A stretch of DNA of 64,000 nt from Gautieria morchelliformis (lineage: Eukaryota; Basidiomycota; Agaricomycetes; Gomphales; Gomphaceae), in contig WHVA01000054.1 in assembly GCA_015179125.1 (NCBI GenBank), positions 62,001-126,000 of the forward strand, in the 5' to 3' direction. Below are positions 1-9,525 of this stretch, piece after piece; positions within the stretch are counted from its first letter, which is position 1, and each line of letters starts with the position of its first letter. Under the pieces are notes generated by a model. The model was not told where the DNA came from, ran no database searches, and was given only the letters and a program-made list of their open reading frames with translations. The position numbers and the translations under genes are program-made.

Positions 1-652
1 CGAGAGCCGTGCCTCGGAGATAGGAAAGGGCATAATTGACCTTTCATTCGTCGTCGGGAAAGGCATCGGGACGATCACGGAAGTTAAGTTGAAGCTGGAC
101 CAGAAATGGCTGGAGCTTCTTGGGGTCGGAACCGTCAAACTGATCTGGTTCGCGGACCTTTGTCTTGGGGCGTGGTGGTGCTTGGGCCAGGCATTGAAGT
201 TGTCCGGCTAGCATGGCGATGGCTTGTGCAAGATCCGGAACTGGCGCGGGCGGAACTGGGTTGGCGGGAATCTGAGGTGGAATTGGAGGTGGGGGGCCAC
301 CGGGAGGACCGCCTGGGGGACCGCCGGGTGGGCCGCCATGAGGTCCACCTGGAGGACCGCCTGGAGGTGGTCCTGGTGGAGGTGGTGGTGGTGGACCTGG
401 GCGTCGGAATGACGCTGCTGTTTGTTCGCCGCTGCTACTCGTCGAGTTTCCATCATAGTCGGGATTGTCGTCAGGATTAGCATCGGGAACTTCTTCTAAT
501 CGTTGCGGAATAGCATCGGAGAGCTCATCGTCGGCACGAGAGCTGCTGGAGGGTTCCGCGTGCCTTGGTGCTGCGGATCTAAGACTGCCAAAATAAGAGA
601 GAGCTTCGACAGCTCCTGCTCGAGCTGAAGTAGCTGTGGTACGAGGAGGCAT
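1..652 (-). pseudogene. gag-like protein of gypsy element, internal stop
   Basis: This is the start of a retrotransposon gag polyprotein, which would form the particle in which reverse transcription takes place. The ATG is at 652-650. The N-terminal 70 residues are acidic and Ser-rich. A proline/glycine run follows (about residues 85-125, repeated GGPP units), then a segment ending in FDGSDPKKLQPFLVQ and DRPDAFPDDE, which is typical of the start of the fungal gypsy gag domain. A TGA at 46-44 interrupts the frame, but the same frame then stays open to the window edge with gag-like residues (KVNYALSYLRGTAL). So this is a nonsense mutation rather than the true end of the protein. Confidence 0.75.
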
Positions 653-685
653 AGCGATAGTTATCGGGTGGGAATCAGATAATAC

Positions 686-1370
686 TGTTACGTATCGTGA
701 TTTCCGCTAAGTCGGAACTGGAAAGGACAGCGGCTTCAACTTGTAGGTTGCACCCCCAATGAACTATCGTCCTAAGTATTTCGGAAATGAGTCGGAAGTC
801 GGAAAGTACTGAACTACAGGTTGGTCGGAACTTGAGTCGGAACTGAGGCGGAAGGTGGAAGACGGAAGGCGGAGAGACTGAGGTCTTGCTAGACTCGCTG
901 TGCTAAGAACAGGAGATAGAGCGAAGCAAATCAAGTATCGAAGGTGATTATCTGATTGCAGAATAACAGACATACATGAGGGGGTTTTATACAAAGCGCA
1001 GAAACAACAAGTAATGGTATGATACTGGGCAAGTTCCGGAGAGTGCGGGAATCGGATAGACATATGGGGTAAGTAACTAATACGGAACAATGGGTGACAA
1101 GGGGGGTGCAGGGTAGGGTAAGTACAATGGCATAGAACAAGGCGGGTAAGTACAATAGGCATTGGAAGAAACGGAACTACAGAAATGGTATCTTGCTGTG
1201 CTCAGGGTCGAGTATGGGGGCCGGTACCTGGAGGTGGCCAGGGGTACTGAAAGAACAAGGGGGGAGGGTTGCAGATATTGCGGATGTCGGAATAGAGTCG
1301 GAGGTGGCGCGGAGGTGGCGCAAAGGATGTGCGGAGGTGGCGGAGATGGTTGATCGGAACAGTCGTAACA
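686..1370 (-). repeat. LTR of the gypsy-like element
   Basis: The segment is bounded by a perfect 7-bp inverted repeat, TGTTACG at 686-692 and CGTAACA at 1364-1370, matching the TG..CA ends of retroviral LTRs. It lies directly upstream of gag and ends exactly where LINE coding sequence resumes. Its length is 685 bp. The interior is rich in short repeats of the type GTCGGAA / CGGAAC / GCGGAGGTGG. The partner LTR is outside the window, so the boundaries rest on the inverted ends and the junction with the LINE. Confidence 0.7.
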
Positions 1371-2195
1371 TATGTGCCAATAAGTCATACACCAGACGCA
1401 CTGTCAGAATTTAGGAAAATCAAGCGAGACTCCAAACTCCCAGACGACAGCCTAATCGCCACGAGGTGGATAAAGCCAGTCCATAGGAGGACAGAAGGCC
1501 AGCGTTCCGCCCACCTGATTGCAAAATTCACCTCGACAGAGGCCGCCAATATAGCAATTAGGGACGGGTTAATCATCGCGGGAAAGCACACCTGGGCGAG
1601 AAGGATGAAGAGGGAACATCGCAGATGCCTGAAGTGTCAGAAATACAACGCACGACAATTAGCAGCCGAATGCGGCGGCCCAGACACGTGCGGCACCTGT
1701 GGGAATGCCCACAAAACAGCGGACTGCGAGGAGACCGACCCAGCCAAGTTCAGGTGTGTTAACTGCAACCAGCAGGGTCACGCGTCGTGGGACCGGACCT
1801 GCCCTAGCTTCAGAGGCGCGTGCCAAGCGGTAGAAAGGACAGACCCGGAAAACACTTACAAATTCTTCCCGAGCGAGCAACCGTGGACATGGGAGCAGCG
1901 GGGTGCAGGAGGCTCGGTAGCAGACCTAGAGACACTGAACAAGCAGAGGGGTGCGTACCACAGTGGAAGGCAGACGGAAGCGAACGAGGCGTGCAGGAGA
2001 TGGGAAGGGAATGTGTACGTTCAGGGCCGAGCACAAGGGAGTAGGAGCAACCCTAGGGTGGGACACAACGATGGAGGCTGGAGCGCCATGGGCACGAGGC
2101 AAAGGACCCTGGACGACTACGGAATTGGGGTCGAACAAATGAACAGCCAACCCCGAGAAGAATATGACAACCCCACCGACGCTTACCAAGGATGA
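1371..2195 (+). pseudogene. LINE ORF1, zinc-knuckle nucleic-acid-binding protein, 5' truncated
   Basis: ORF1 proteins of Tad-type LINEs bind the element RNA. The frame enters from the LTR of the gypsy insertion and becomes LINE-like from about 1375 (YVPISHTPDALSEF onward). It contains a stretch typical of these proteins (AARWIKP-like and EAANIAIRDGLIIAGK), then three Cys-rich knuckles: one starting CLKCQKY, then CGTCGNAHKTADC and CVNCNQQGHASWDRTC. The stop TGA at 2193-2195 overlaps the ORF2 ATG (2192-2194) as ATGA, as expected for termination-reinitiation. The N-terminus was lost to the LTR insertion. Confidence 0.85.
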
Positions 2196-3670
2196 GCGAC
2201 GACAACAATAGAACCAAACAGCTGCGAGTTAGACAACAAAATCTCAGCAAATCCCTCACTGCGACCGTCGACATGCTTGCGAAGTGCCCACCGGACAAAT
2301 ATGATATCATAGCGGTACAGGAACCTTACATTGATTTTCTCGGAAATGCCAGGGCCACCTCGCACTGGTATACGATATACCCCAAAACCCACTATAGCGA
2401 CAATAGCAAACGCACCAGATCGATGATACTAATCAACAAGAGAATTGCAACAAATGAATGGATGGCCGTGGACGTAGACACACCAGATATCACAGCGATA
2501 AGGATCAAGACTCATATGGGTATAGTAATAATTTACAACTTTTATTGCGACTGCATGAATTCTGACAGCATCCGTGACATACGGAGACACCTACAGGGCC
2601 AGATAACTACCGACAACGGCACCAACGGGGAAGCGACAGGCATGATGTGGGTAGGGGATTTTAACAGACATCACCCACAGTGGGACGACGACCACAACGC
2701 ACATTTGTTCACGAGACACAACCTGGACGCTGCCCAACTCCTGATCGACGTGACCGTGGACTATGACATGCAGATGGTATTACCTAGAGGCCTGCCAACC
2801 CTCAAAGCCATGTCCACAGGCAACCACACACGCCCTGACAACGTCTTTCTATCCACTGCGCTCATTGAGATGCTGATCAGAAGCACTCCAGTACCAGAGG
2901 ATCAGCCGGCTAAAAGCGATCACTACCCAATTGACACCGTAATCGACGCTATCACCATGGAAGCCAGCGACGCTCAGAAGCGCAACTACAGGCAGGTGGA
3001 TTGGAAAGCGTTCAATGAGAAGCTCACGATCAGATTAACGAGCGGTATAAACGAACCTACCCCATACACAAAGCTGGACTTCCAACGGAACTTAGAGGAA
3101 TTAACGGCGGCGATCCTAGAGACCGTAGAAGAAGTCGTCCCCAAGACTAAGCCGTCCCCTTACATGAAGCGTTGGTGGTCACTCGAACTAACACGCCTCA
3201 GAACAGAAGCCAGGAAACTATGCAGGAAATCCCTTGCAAACAGGAATGATCCCACACACACCGCGCACATGGAGTACAAACAAGCGAGGAATCAGTATGT
3301 GAGCGCAATCGAAAGGTCGAAGCGCGAACACTGGGAGGACTTCCTAGAAGGCATCGACCAAAAGACGGTATGGACAGCACACAAGTATGCGTCGGCAGAC
3401 TCCTCAGATGACGGGAGAACACGCATCCCGACACTCTCCATCAAGCACGAGAACGGAGCCACCTGGACCGCAGACACAAACAACCGAAAGGCTGAGATGC
3501 TATTCGACACGTTTTTCCCCAAAACCGCAGCGCGAGACGCAGCAGCGAGCGACACGACGAGCAGCACCTATCCCCCAGACGCCTTCGACTTTATGCCAAT
3601 CACTGACGAGCAAATCAGGCGCGCCATCAACAGGCTAAACTCATTCAAAGCCCCGGGAATGAACGGTATC
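2192..3670 (+). pseudogene. LINE ORF2, N-terminal part: AP-like endonuclease, start of RT
   Basis: This part of ORF2 encodes the endonuclease that nicks target DNA for target-primed reverse transcription. It starts at the ATG overlapping the ORF1 stop. Endonuclease motifs are seen in order: RVRQQNLSKS near the start, IIAVQEPYID (catalytic Glu), WVGDFNRHHPQWD (Asp/Asn pair) and SDHYPI (Asp/His pair). A Lys/Arg-rich linker follows, then the first RT block (FKAPGMNGI). The frame is cut at 3670 by the non-autonomous LTR element and resumes at 6820. Within this stretch I saw no stop or frameshift. Confidence 0.88.
3666..3670. repeat. target-site duplication, left copy (GTATC)
   Basis: GTATC immediately precedes the left LTR and recurs right after the right LTR (6815-6819). 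This 5-bp duplication marks integrase-type insertion into the LINE. Confidence 0.9.
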
Positions 3671-3862
3671 TGTAAAGGAGTAAACTTAGAGCCTTGTGGG
3701 TATCACAAGAGCAGCAGAGATCGACCAAGCTGTGGGATTCTGATGCTACATAGTGACGGTTTACAAGGTAAGTTAAGCTGGGGAACCGCCGGCGGTTCCC
3801 ACGCACTACTATACAGTGGGGTCTTGTGGACCCCCCCCCCCCTCTGAATCCACTTCTTTACG
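3671..3862. repeat. left LTR of the hairpin element
   Basis: It begins TGTAAAGGAG and ends CTTCTTTACG; the last base differs from the right copy, which ends in TTTACA. It contains a run of 12 C and a small hairpin (GGGAACCGCC..GGCGGTTCCC). It is 192 bp because of two extra bases after the C run. Confidence 0.9.
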
Positions 3863-3949
3863 CCCTCCCCTTCTAGAAGGAACCCACCGGGTGAGCCAAA
3901 AGAAGCGCCCCTTTGACCTTGAGAAAGGGATGGGTGTGTGGACCAGGTC

Positions 3950-4520
3950 ATTCTGATGTACCTCAGAATAACCGCAGATCTGATGCCTCAGATCTGACAT
4001 GAATGGCATGATGTCATGACATGGCATCATGGCAGATGTGTTGGCATAGTACCAACACATCTGTTCTGGTGTTCATCATTCTGAACACCAGTGGTTGTGC
4101 CGGCTTCGCCGGCACTCCCTGGTTATAGTGGGTGGTTGGTTGGTTTGGGGGCATGGTTCTTCCCCCTCTGAACCGAAACCCACGGTTGAGAACAACTTGA
4201 ATGCTCTCAAACCCACAGACAGGTGATGTCTGTGGGGAACTGAACAGCCAATGATCTAGGCATCATTGGTGCCTAACTGCGAAGGATAGCAGTTATGCAG
4301 CCATAGGACCTGGCAGGGCCCTATGCAAGGAATAACCAAGCGGTCAATAATTGACTGCTTTGTGACATGATGTCACCTGTAGGACTCGGAGGAGCCCTAC
4401 ACAATGAAATTACCGAAGTGGTCAATACTTGACCACTTCATGGCCGAACAGGCCAGTGGCTGCATACAGCCGCTGGGCATTGTGTCCATGGACCTGGACA
4501 CAACGGATGTGCATTTGTGT
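3950..4520. repeat. tandem series of unrelated perfect stem-loops
   Basis: Successive perfect inverted repeats, each with its own sequence and a short loop, lie close together. Examples are 3950-3956/3963-3969 (7 bp), 3975-3983/3988-3996 (9), 4034-4044/4052-4062 (11), 4066-4075/4082-4091 (10), 4098-4104/4108-4114 (7), 4212-4221/4227-4236 (10), 4248-4255/4262-4269 (8), 4274-4280/4289-4295 (7), 4362-4368/4370-4376 (7), 4415-4424/4430-4439 (10) and 4480-4488/4495-4503 (9). Loops are mostly 1-8 bases. The stems do not share sequence with one another. A 12-bp palindrome, CCTTCTAGAAGG, lies at about 3869-3880. Confidence 0.9.
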
Positions 4521-4780
4521 GCACGCCAGGCATGTGATGCAGGCAGAGGCACACTTTCTGACGATCTGTTGGATCATCTTGCAGCTGTCCATGGGGGCAG
4601 CCGGTTGCTCTTGAGGTTCATTCCCGAACCTTACGTCCTGTTCGACCAGGATGGCTGGAGGCAGCATTCGCCGCTTGTCCCGCTCCTTTCGGTGCGGGTC
4701 TTCCACGTCGTGACCGCATTCGTTAGCTGCGGACTGTCACGCACTAATGGCGGTGGCTCCGCAGGGGGCTGGCAATGCGG

Positions 4781-5376
4781 CGGTTGCGACATATGCCGCA
4801 ACCGGGAGCTTCTGGGGACCTTTGGTGGGTCCCCAGATGCGGATGCACACCCCTTGGGGCGTGCCGCACACTCCCTCCTTGACAGGAGAGAGCATGGCAG
4901 CCGGGACCGCCTCTGGGCCCACGCGTGAACGTGGACGCTGCGGTGGGCAGGCCCTGGCACGTGGCACGGAGCCCCAGCAGCCTGGGTGTCTGCTGGGGAC
5001 CCGGTGCGCCGCGTGGCACCCACCGCTGACGGGGGCGGGGGCGGGGGGAGCGGCGCTGCGGGCGCGGCTTTCATGGCACCCGATGGCCTCTGGGGGATCC
5101 CTGAGGGCCCAAAGCAGTGCACGTCCCACAGGACGTGCTGCACCGTTCCCGCTCGCTGGGAATGAGCGGGATGGATGGGGCAGCTCCAGAGGCCGCCCGC
5201 GAGTGTGGACGTGGCGGCGGGCCAGTCCTGTCGTGCGCGGAGGTGCCCCAGCACCATGTGTATGTGCTGGGGACATGGGGCACCGCGCGGGACCCGCCTT
5301 GGACGGGGGCGGGTCCGCAGGTGGCCGCGAGCGCGGGCAGAGGGGCCTGCGCGGCACCTGGAGCGCTCTGGGGGCC
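4781..5376. repeat. GC-rich continuation of the hairpin series
   Basis: Perfect stems continue at 4781-4788/4797-4804 (8 bp) and 4811-4820/4828-4837 (10). Further stems are built from CCCCAGCA..TGCTGGGG near 4970-5000, GCACGTCC..GGACGTGC near 5118-5137, and CCCCAGCAC..GTGCTGGGG near 5250-5280. Base composition becomes strongly GC-rich compared with the left part of the element. The open frames here come from GC richness and the mirrored sequence; no protein family is recognised. Confidence 0.75.
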
Positions 5377-5940
5377 TTTTGAGGGCCCCCAGAGGTGGAT
5401 GCACGCTCTAGGGAGCATGCACCACCTCTCCTGCTCGCTCCCAGCGAGCAAGGCGGCCGGGACGGCGCCTGGGGCCGCACGCGATCGCGGATGACACCGC
5501 ACGCTGGGCGCGGCGTGCGCGATGTCCGGCCGACTCTGGGGGCCTCTGGAGGGCCCCCAGAGGTGGATGCACGCTCCTTAGAGTGTGCACCACCGTTCCC
5601 ACTCGCTGGGAGTGAGTGGGGCGGCCGGGGCGGTACCTGGGGCGCGCGGATGTCGTTGTGCGCCGGGCGCGGCGTGCACGACTTCTGGCCGGCTCTGGGG
5701 ACCTCTGGAGGGTCCCCAGGGGTGGATGCACGCTCCTTAGAGCATGCACCACCGGTCCCACTGGCTGGGACCGAGCAGGGCAGCCGGGGCGGCAGCTGGG
5801 GTGCGCGGATGACGCTGCGTGCTGACGGCGGCTTACGTGGGTTCCCAGCGATCCTGGGGGCTCCTGGGCATTCCACAGGGTGGATGCACACACCAGGTGG
5901 TGTGTGCCGTCATCCGCAGCCGTCTGGGGCGGCCTGGAGC
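5366..5940. repeat. imperfect ~160-170 bp tandem repeats with internal hairpins
   Basis: Units start near 5366, 5534, 5693 and 5852. Each begins with a long hairpin of the type CTCTGGGGGCC..GGCCCCCAGAG (11-bp stem at 5366-5376/5384-5394). Then comes GGTGGATGCACGCTC..GAGCATGCACCACC, a second hairpin with CCCACTCGCTGGGAGTGAGTGG-like pairing, and a GC-rich tail with CGCGGATG. Several changes between units are compensated on the other arm of the stem, for example GGGGGCC/GGCCCCC against GGGGACC/GGGTCCCC. Confidence 0.8.
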
Positions 5941-6139
5941 GCGGATGCGCGATGGGGACGGTGGAGGCGGCATCGACGGGCATGTCACGTCACGCGTCAC
6001 ACCCAGTGTGGCCGGCCTGTCCCTGGGGAGCTTGGGGAGCCTGGGGATGTCGTGGGGCATGGATGCGCCATGGGGGAACCTCGTTGCGGCCAGGCCATGG
6101 CGTTGGGCTGGCCGGTTGCACGACCGGTTCCACGCCTTC

Positions 6140-6600
6140 AGCGAAGGCATGTCCCCATTCAATTTGACTCGCGTGGGTGCTGGTGCGAGCGTGCTCCACG
6201 GCGGTTTGGCCAGGTCGTCATCATTGGGTGAGTTGTGCTGTAGGTTGCGTAAGTCGCGGCACAACTCAGCCATATTGTCCTCCAACGCTCTGAACCTACA
6301 GAGCCGTTGCCAGCTCTCCTCGCAGTCTGTCGCAAGGCTCCGGCTTTGATAGCTAGAGCTCGAGAGCCCTGCGTCATCCATAAGTCGCTGAGAGTGCGAC
6401 GGATCCGCAGTAGACCGATGAGGTCGGCCCACGCTGAGGCTGCGTTTCGCAACCTCAGACACACAGTAGTGCAAGAACGCACTACTGTGTGGTTCCTGCG
6501 ATGAAGACATCACAGCAACAGTTTTTGACGGTGAAGCCGTCAGAGTAGCAGTCTTTTTCAAGACGCTGCAGAAAACACAGTCCAGCTGTTTGCTGGGAAA
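6140..6600. repeat. right-hand stem-loop cluster of the element
   Basis: Further perfect inverted repeats precede the right LTR. The longest is a 13-bp stem at 6460-6472/6479-6491 with a 6-base loop. Others are GCCTTCagcGAAGGC near 6137-6151, TGAGTTGTGC..GCACAACTCA near 6229-6268, TGACGG..CCGTCA near 6525-6541, and CCAGC..GCTGG near 6580. No coding potential is recognised. Confidence 0.8.
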
Positions 6601-6624
6601 ACAGCCAATGGAATCTCAAAAAAG

Positions 6625-6814
6625 TGTAAAGGAGTAAACTTAGAGCCTTGTGGGTATCACAAGAGCAGCAGAGATCGACCAAGCTGTGGGATTCTGATGC
6701 TACGTAGTGACGGTTTACAAGGTAAGTTAAGCTGGGGAACCGCCAGCGGTTCCCGTGCACTACTATACAGTGGGGTCTTGTGGACCCCCCCCCCCCTGAA
6801 TCCACTTCTTTACA
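6625..6814. repeat. right LTR of the hairpin element
   Basis: It begins TGTAAAGGAG and ends TTTACA, giving a perfect 6-bp inverted terminal pair. It differs from the left LTR by a few substitutions and a 2-base indel after the C run. It is preceded by a short A-rich stretch (CTCAAAAAAG) that could serve as a polypurine tract, which is an inference. Confidence 0.9.
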
Positions 6815-6819
6815 GTATC
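6815..6819. repeat. target-site duplication, right copy (GTATC)
   Basis: This is identical to 3666-3670. LINE ORF2 sequence resumes directly after it. Confidence 0.9.
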
Positions 6820-9301
6820 CCCAATGTCATATTGAGGCAGTGTGCTAACACTCTGCTACCATACCTAGGGCCCCTGTTTCGCGCGACGTTCAGCCTCGAG
6901 GTGTACCCGTCGGAATGGAGAGACTCAATAACGCGAGTCCTCCGCAAGCCTGGGAAGTCCAACTACACTGTACCTGGGGCATATTGCCCCATAGCCCTAC
7001 TCAACACAATAGGGAAAGTCCTATCGGCCTGCGTAGTGGAAGACTTGGTCAAGATGGCAGAGCTCAAGCGGATACTGCCAGCGAATCATTTCGGCCGCAG
7101 ACCGGGCCGCACGACCACTGACGCTCTCCAGTACACAATAAGTGCAGCGAAAGACGCATGGAGAAGGGGCAAGGTCTTAGGCCTCTTATTCTGGACATCA
7201 AGGGCGCTTTCCCGAGCGTCATTCTAGACAAACTGGCTCACAACATGCACAAAAGGGGTGTACCAAAGGAGTACACCGAATGGATCAAGCGCAAAGTCGA
7301 GGGCCGCCGAACGGTGATGAGCCTCGACGACTACAACACACAGATGATAGAAATAGGTCGCGGGATGGACCAAGGTTGCCCACTCTCAGCCATCGCATAT
7401 CAATTTTACAGAGCGGACCTGCTGGAGGTGGCCAACTCACGCGGGGGGGAGGACGCGGTTGGATTCGTCGATGACACGATGATGATTGCAGAGGGGAAGG
7501 ACCTACGGGAAGCCTTTGACAAGCTTGCAAACATGATGGCGCGGCTGGAAGGGGCTATGGACTGGGCTGCAACACATGAGTGCCACTTTGCCATAGAGAA
7601 ATTTGGACTAATGGGGCTCACCAGAAAGAGAGAACGCGACCCAACAGGCATCAAGAAGTCCAGACCAATCTGCAGACTGACCATTAGGATCGGCAGACAC
7701 ACCATCCAACCGGCCACCACACACAAGTTCCTAGGTGTCATATTGGACCAGGAACTAAGGTTCAAAGAACACACAAACTACGCGCTGGCGAAGGGAAACA
7801 AATTCATCAACCAGTACAAGCGCTTGGTGAGACCGTCGAAGGGAGTGGCACCGAGGCATATGCGCAAATACTATCTAGCGGTAGCAGTCCCAAAAGTTCT
7901 ATACGCGGCTGACGTTTTCCTCTTACCAGGAACCAACCACAGCAAAGGCACAAAGGGACAGATAAATAAGCTAGCCAGGATCCAAAGACAAGCAGCTCTG
8001 TTCATAACGGGTGCCCTAAGAACTACTGCTAACGACATTTTAGATGTGCATGCCAACTTGCTCCCTTTCCCCCTCCTCGTCGCCAAGGTAATCCACAGGG
8101 CAGCAGTGCGCATGGCATGCTTGCCAGACTACCACCCGCTCGCGTCGAAGGTCCTGAAGGCAGCCGGCAGATACGTCAGGAAACATCGATCACCGTTGCA
8201 CAAGCTCATGCGCACCTTCGACCTGAAGCCCGACCGGATGGAGAAGATCCACCCAGTGGTCCTGGGACCGAAATGGAAACCCTCCTTTAAGATACACATA
8301 CCTAGCGACAAGGACCAGGCAATAGGCGAGGTAGAAGGGGATGACGTGGAAGTAAAGGTCTTCGCAGATGGCTCCTGCATCGACGGCGGGGTAGGCGCAG
8401 CGGCGGTTCTATATGAATGAGGGGTGGAAAAACAGACAGTAAGGTTACATCTGGGACCGGAGGACGAACACACAGTGTTCGAGGCGGAACTGGTGGGAGT
8501 GGCATTGGGAGCGAAGCTGCTGAACACGAGGAGGCAGACAAGATGCATGATTGCTGTCAACAACCAAGCAGCAATACTGACGACGAGGAGAGAGAAACCC
8601 ATTTCGGGCCAACACCTGGTCAACGCGCTCCACAGACAGATCGAAGGACTTCTATCGTACCAACAGGGCGCGAGGCTGCACATGAGGTGGGTACCAGGTC
8701 ACGAGGGAGTACTGGGCAATGAGAGGGCGGATGAAGAAGCAAAGAGAGCAGCGAAAGGGGAGACCAGCAAAGAGATAATGATTCCATTAGAGTGCAGGGG
8801 CGATATCCCTATCAGCAAGGCAGCGGAGATGCAGAGATACTACAAGGACATCAAAAACAAGCGAAGGCAGATTTTGCTAAGTCACCTCGAGCTAGCATCG
8901 CACACAAAATTGACCCAACGATGCCCTCCACAGCTTTTGCTAGACTGAGCGCCATGCTGCCTCGAAGGCACGCAGCCATACTCGTACAGCTCAGGACCGG
9001 ACACATCGCCCTGAATAAGCATTTAGCCAAGATCGGTAAAGAGACCTCACCCAGGTGCCCAGCATGCAAGATGACCAACGAAACGGTGCATCACTTTTTG
9101 TTCAGGTGCCCTAAGTACGCAAAGCAGAGGAAGGAACTGGAACGGGAACTGCGTAGAGGAGCGTACTCGACAAGGGTACTCCTGGCTAGGCCCAAGGCGA
9201 TGGGACCGCTGTTCAAGTACATCAGCGGCACAGAGAGGTTCAAAAAGACCTATGGAGATCTAACACTGCCTCAGGAGCAGGGAGAAGTGGTGGCGCGGTA
9301 G
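6820..9301 (+). pseudogene. LINE ORF2, C-terminal part: reverse transcriptase, RNase H, zinc motif
   Basis: This is the polymerase half of the LINE. RT blocks are visible: PYLGPLFRATFSLEVYPSEWR, NHFGRRPGRTTTDAL, LILDIKGAFPSVI (catalytic Asp), MDQGCPLSAIAYQFY and the palm motif GFVDDTMMIAEG (FVDD). RNase H follows (VFADGSCIDGGVG, FEAELVGVALG, RWVPGHEGVLGNERADEEAK), then a Tad-type tail with CPACKMTNETVHHFLFRCP. Breaks are a one-base loss near 7185 between the RT blocks, an in-frame TGA at 8418-8420 inside RNase H, and a frameshift at about 8880-8925 before the tail. The last stop is at 9299-9301. Confidence 0.9.
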
Positions 9302-9525
9302 GGGACAAGGGAGGAAACAGAACCATCCAACGAAAACATCACACCCTGCCTAAGCAGGCACGGACACGCTCGGGGCCTCGCCCGCGGAGCGCAAGTAGAG
9401 ACCGAGAAGAATAGGGCGGACAGAATACTCATTTGTGACCGGCGCTTTGTATGCTTTGTCTTACATAGGGCCATGCCCCAAAAGACAATAAATTGGATTA
9501 GAAAAAAAAAAAAAAAAAAAAAAAA
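9302..9525 (+). repeat. LINE 3' UTR and poly-A tail
   Basis: The noncoding tail of the LINE contains AATAAA near 9487 and ends in 24 A residues (9502-9525), the hallmark of target-primed insertion. Confidence 0.9.

Larger units (their letters stand above)
1..1370 (-). mobile_element. Ty3/gypsy-like LTR retrotransposon, 5' end only
   Basis: The 5' LTR (686-1370) and the beginning of gag (652 down to the window edge) lie on the minus strand; pol and the other LTR must lie left of the window. The LTR side abuts LINE ORF1 coding sequence directly at 1370/1371, so this element inserted into the LINE. The leader between LTR and gag ATG is only about 33 bp and I see no canonical tRNA primer-binding site in it. 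The assignment to gypsy rests on the gag segment, which resembles basidiomycete gypsy gag; no reverse transcriptase is visible to confirm it. Confidence 0.75.
3671..6814. mobile_element. non-autonomous LTR retrotransposon (LARD/TRIM-like) built of hairpins
   Basis: Two direct LTRs (3671-3862 and 6625-6814) with TGTAAA..TTTACA ends are flanked by a GTATC target duplication, so the element is complete. The interior (3863-6624, about 2.76 kb) has no gag, protease, RT or integrase in any frame. The left part is a string of different short perfect inverted repeats. The GC-rich middle holds ~160-bp imperfect tandem repeats that also fold into hairpins, and the right part has further hairpins. Mobility would need proteins from another element. 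Orientation is unknown: I found no clear primer-binding site or long polypurine tract. The two LTRs differ by only a few bases, which suggests fairly recent insertion. Confidence 0.85.
1371..9525 (+). mobile_element. Tad1-like non-LTR retrotransposon (LINE), interrupted twice
   Basis: In order on the plus strand are a zinc-knuckle ORF1, an APE-type endonuclease, a reverse transcriptase, an RNase H, a C-terminal HhxC-like zinc motif, a 3' UTR with AATAAA near 9487, and a 24-base poly-A tail. ORF1-CCHC plus APE-RT-RNaseH is the layout of the fungal Tad1 clade. The 5' end is hidden behind the gypsy insertion at 1370/1371. A second LTR element fills 3671-6814. The remaining coding parts carry at least two frameshifts and one in-frame stop, so the copy is dead. 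Confidence 0.9.

Noticed and set aside
106-480. Plus-strand frames opposite the gag gene
   Set aside because: They are antisense of the Pro/Gly-rich run; gag motifs are on the minus strand.
4404-5983. Open frames of 170-384 codons inside the hairpin LTR element
   Set aside because: They overlap on both strands, come from GC richness and mirrored sequence, have no family motif, and change with each repeat unit.
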